Shown here piece by piece: positions 61,460-64,000 of a stretch of DNA of 64,000 nt. Both the position numbers and the translations under genes were made by a program. Source of the stretch: Cymodocea nodosa (taxonomy: Eukaryota > Streptophyta > Magnoliopsida > Alismatales > Cymodoceaceae). The stretch's first letter is position 1. Each line of letters opens with the position of its first letter. Where the stretch lies: positions 15,706,001 through 15,770,000 of the forward strand of contig CM072343.1 of the NCBI GenBank assembly GCA_036874045.1, given 5' to 3'. The notes under the pieces are model-generated. The model saw nothing but the letters and a program-made list of their open reading frames with translations, was not told where the DNA came from and did no database searches.

Positions 61460-62803
61460 GTATATGAAAGGATCTTTATATTTTGATAATGTAAAAACCA
61501 ATATGAGAAGTTTTTTGTATTTCATTGGCATAGATGAATAGGCCAACCAGGGAATAATCAAGTCAACTTAAAGAGTATAACAACTGAAAAATAACTATAA
61601 ACAGAAGAAAAAGTCGAACAATTATTGTATGAGCAAAGTAGGAGTCAGATAGTTTAAGATAACTATTCCAGTTTCTTGAAAGGCTCTAAAACAATTGTTC
61701 GATGTTATAGAATGCTCACGTGAGTAACTTATAATTTCACGTGACTAAGAAAAAAAGAATAAAAAGAAAACTCGTATAATTATGAGTTAACTGTTTGAGT
61801 TTCTTAAATAGTTAAAATAACTCTACGACTTTATCACCAGCGTAACTTATAATATCATGTGATTGAAAAAAGAAAGGAAAACTCATATAATTATAAGTTA
61901 ACTATTTGAGTATCTTGAATAGTTAAAATAACTTTACGACTTTACAAAGATCTCACGTGTGAAAATTAAGTCATCACGTGACAAGTTTCAGAGAATAATA
62001 GAAGAAAACATTTGTACATTTATGATCTAATTGTCTAAGTTTCTCAAAGTGTTATGAGTTAACTATCCATGTTTCAATAGAGTAACAACTAGATTCTCTA
62101 ATAGTCAAATGAACGATAACTTTCCATTTTTAAGACTAGCATATTGAAATACAAAAGAATAATAACATTAGAGAAAATGTGATCGTTACAATTACAAGTA
62201 TAAATACATCTAGATCAATTAACAAGATGATAAGAGAGAGCAAATACACATTACACAAATATATACAAGAGATAGAGCTATTACATAAAGAATACATTCA
62301 AAAGGCAAAGTCAATTTACAATAGCACAAAATCTCAAAATTCACTGAAGCTCTCCATGTGCCATAAAATTCTAACATAGGAATAGTTGTTGGTTCCTGGC
62401 TTTGACCTCAAAGCCTAAGTTATTGGTTTCCAACTTCAACCTTAAAGCTTGAGTTGTTGGTTTCCGACTTCGACCTCAAAGCCTGAGTTGTTAGTTTCTA
62501 ACTTCAACCTTAAAGTTTGAGTTGTTGGTTAAAAACTTCAACTTGAAAGTTAAAGGTATTGGTTCTTACTTCAATTGAAAGTAAATGTATGTAAGTGTTG
62601 AATTATTTAGTGAATCTTAGGAGTAAACTAGCCAAGTTGATGATCTACCTAAAAATTATTTATGTTCTAATCTTTTATTTCTACTATGCATATTTTAATT
62701 TCCTAGCTATGATAATTTTGATTATACTTTTGCCATATAAATTTATATTAAATAAACATTATTCCACTATTCACCCCCTTCTAGTGGTTATCTTATCCTA
62801 ATA
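61460..62803 (+). repeat. 5' LTR of right-edge Copia
   Basis: About 1.34 kb. Aligns with the left-edge LTR in reverse (tattttgataatg, gtatttca..ggcatagatga). Four CACGTG boxes at 61717, 61738, 61954 and 61975. The start is approximate; the end is fixed by the primer site. Confidence 0.8.
62383..62586 (+). repeat. Array of about six 34-bp units in the LTR
   Basis: Units start at about 62388, 62422, 62456, 62490, 62524 and 62558, each opening with ttggtt or ttagtt and containing acttcaaccttaaagc-like text. Each unit can fold on itself (for example GGCTTTGA-CC-TCAAAGCC at 62398-62415). Diverged units of the same kind lie at 60-260 on the minus strand. Confidence 0.82.
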
Positions 62804-64000
62804 ATTAGTATCAGAGCAAGTTCATTTTATTATACAAATCTAACCATCTTAGATCATGACTTTTCATCCTAAAGAAAGACAAAACATCTATTGACTTTCT
62901 CTATTTAATAGTAACAATTATAACTATTGGAAAAATAAGATGAAATATTTTATTAAGAACTCAGATGTGAAGCTCTAAAAATTGGTTTTACTACACCATT
63001 TCCAACCAATCATGAAGATGATTGGATTGAGAAGAAGAAAATCATCTAGATGGATGCTCATGAAATGAATGCAATTTATTGTACACTTGTTATTGAATAA
63101 TATAATAAAATTTCTACATGTAAATCTGCTCATGAAACCTAGAAAATCCTTCAAATAACTTATGAAAGAACCTAAAATTAGCATTTTATTGAGAAAATAT
63201 GAATTGTTTAGAATGTTTGATAATGAAAATATCATTGATATGTTTTCAAGGTTTACAGAAATTATAAATGAATTGAAAGGCCTTAGAAAAGAATTCTTTA
63301 GTCGTGAACATGTACAAAAGATTCTGAAGAGTTTGATAGCTGAATGGAAACAAAAGTCAACATTCATACAAAACTCAAAAGATCTTAACAATTATTCAGT
63401 TGAATATTTATTAGGAAATCTTCTTACTCACGAGGTTTAAATGAAAGAATAAAAGAGGAAGCCACTGAAAGAAAAGCTAAAAAAAAGAAAGAATTAGTCT
63501 TTCCTTCAACAAAAGAACAACAACATTTAGAAGAAGACGAAGTATTACTACTAGCCAAGAACTTTAGAAAAATGATGAAACGAGGAAGTAAAGCTAGCAC
63601 CTCCAGATCTAAAGTCCCTATATGCTATAAATGTAAAAATTAGAGACATATTCAAATTTATTACCCATTATTGTAGGAGGAGGATCAACAAAAATAGAGA
63701 AAGAAGAACAAGAAGAAAATAGCATTGAAAGACACATAGGATGATAGTAGTTTATCCAGTAGTTCTTTAGATTCTAATGAGAATGTGTCTACAAATGTGT
63801 GTTTTCCAACACAAGAGATATGCTCTATATCTCCTTATTGTTTTGATAACAAAATGATAATCTAGATATAAAGAGTCTTCTTTGTATAGTAGATAACTTA
63901 TATGTAAAGTGTAAAAATTATAAGAAAGAAGTTAAAAGTTTAAATTCTTGTTTAGAAGATGCATTTACTGAATTAAAAAAAGCCTTAGTTAATAATAGAA

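Larger units (their letters stand above)
61460..64000 (+). mobile_element. Ty1/Copia LTR retrotransposon fossil, right edge
   Basis: Plus strand, continues past the window. LTR about 61460-62803, primer site (agtatcagagc) at 62808, gag about 62855-63850 (UBN2-type; open piece 63162-63440 with MFSRFTEIINELKGL; zinc knuckle near 63620). Same family as the left-edge element: shared LTR text and gag tail (Ser run then ICSISPYC). Broken. Confidence 0.85.

Noticed and set aside
1-64000. tRNA, rRNA, CRISPR or organelle DNA
   Set aside because: None seen; the tRNA-like words are the primer sites of LTR elements and the box regions of a SINE remnant.

Overview
The window is an AT-rich piece of a land-plant nuclear genome, most likely an angiosperm. 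The evidence is spliced exons of a plant TPC1 vacuolar cation channel, a fragment of a plant-only DUF679 (DMP) membrane-protein gene, L1-type LINEs with an RNase H tail, and dense Ty1/Copia and Ty3/Gypsy fossils. Very long, transposon-filled introns would suit a woody eudicot such as grapevine, but the species cannot be fixed from the sequence.

The only host gene supported across the window is TPC1, on the minus strand. Ten consecutive exons were placed between 56071 and 19954 (313 codons). All have GT/AG borders, matching phases and no internal stop. They run from the second EF-hand through the second 6-TM domain (S1, voltage-sensing S4, pore filter, S6) to just after S6. The N-terminal half lies beyond the right edge or was not found, and the last short exon was not found. 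Introns of 18.8 kb and 9.7 kb hold most of the mobile DNA.

Layout: 1-7197, a minus-strand Copia fossil with ~1-1.2 kb LTRs. 7200-8750, plus-strand Copia RT scraps. 9958-18956, plus-strand Copia A, whose 5' LTR is split by minus-strand Copia B (10039-14901, 5-bp target duplication). About 19030-19150, a SINE remnant. 19954-23130, the last four TPC1 exons. 23131-41938, the giant intron, holding short-LTR Copia C with a Gypsy (Athila/Tat-like, gag-only) element inside it, Copia E, and a nearly full L1 LINE on the minus strand. 41939-44646, three exons (S3-S4-S5). 44647-54360, the second large intron, with a LINE scrap, a run of hairpins, a PIF/Harbinger-like DNA transposon carrying the DMP fragment, and a second LINE on the plus strand. 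54361-56071, three exons. 56072-64000, a Gypsy fossil, an hAT-type MITE with an 8-bp target duplication, a Copia RNase H scrap, and at the edge a plus-strand Copia of the same family as the left-edge one.

No CRISPR, operon, rRNA or tRNA gene was seen. Apart from TPC1, nothing here looks like an intact host gene. The most unusual items are the DMP-carrying PIF-like element, the row of perfect hairpins just before it, and the depth of transposon nesting inside an apparently functional channel gene.
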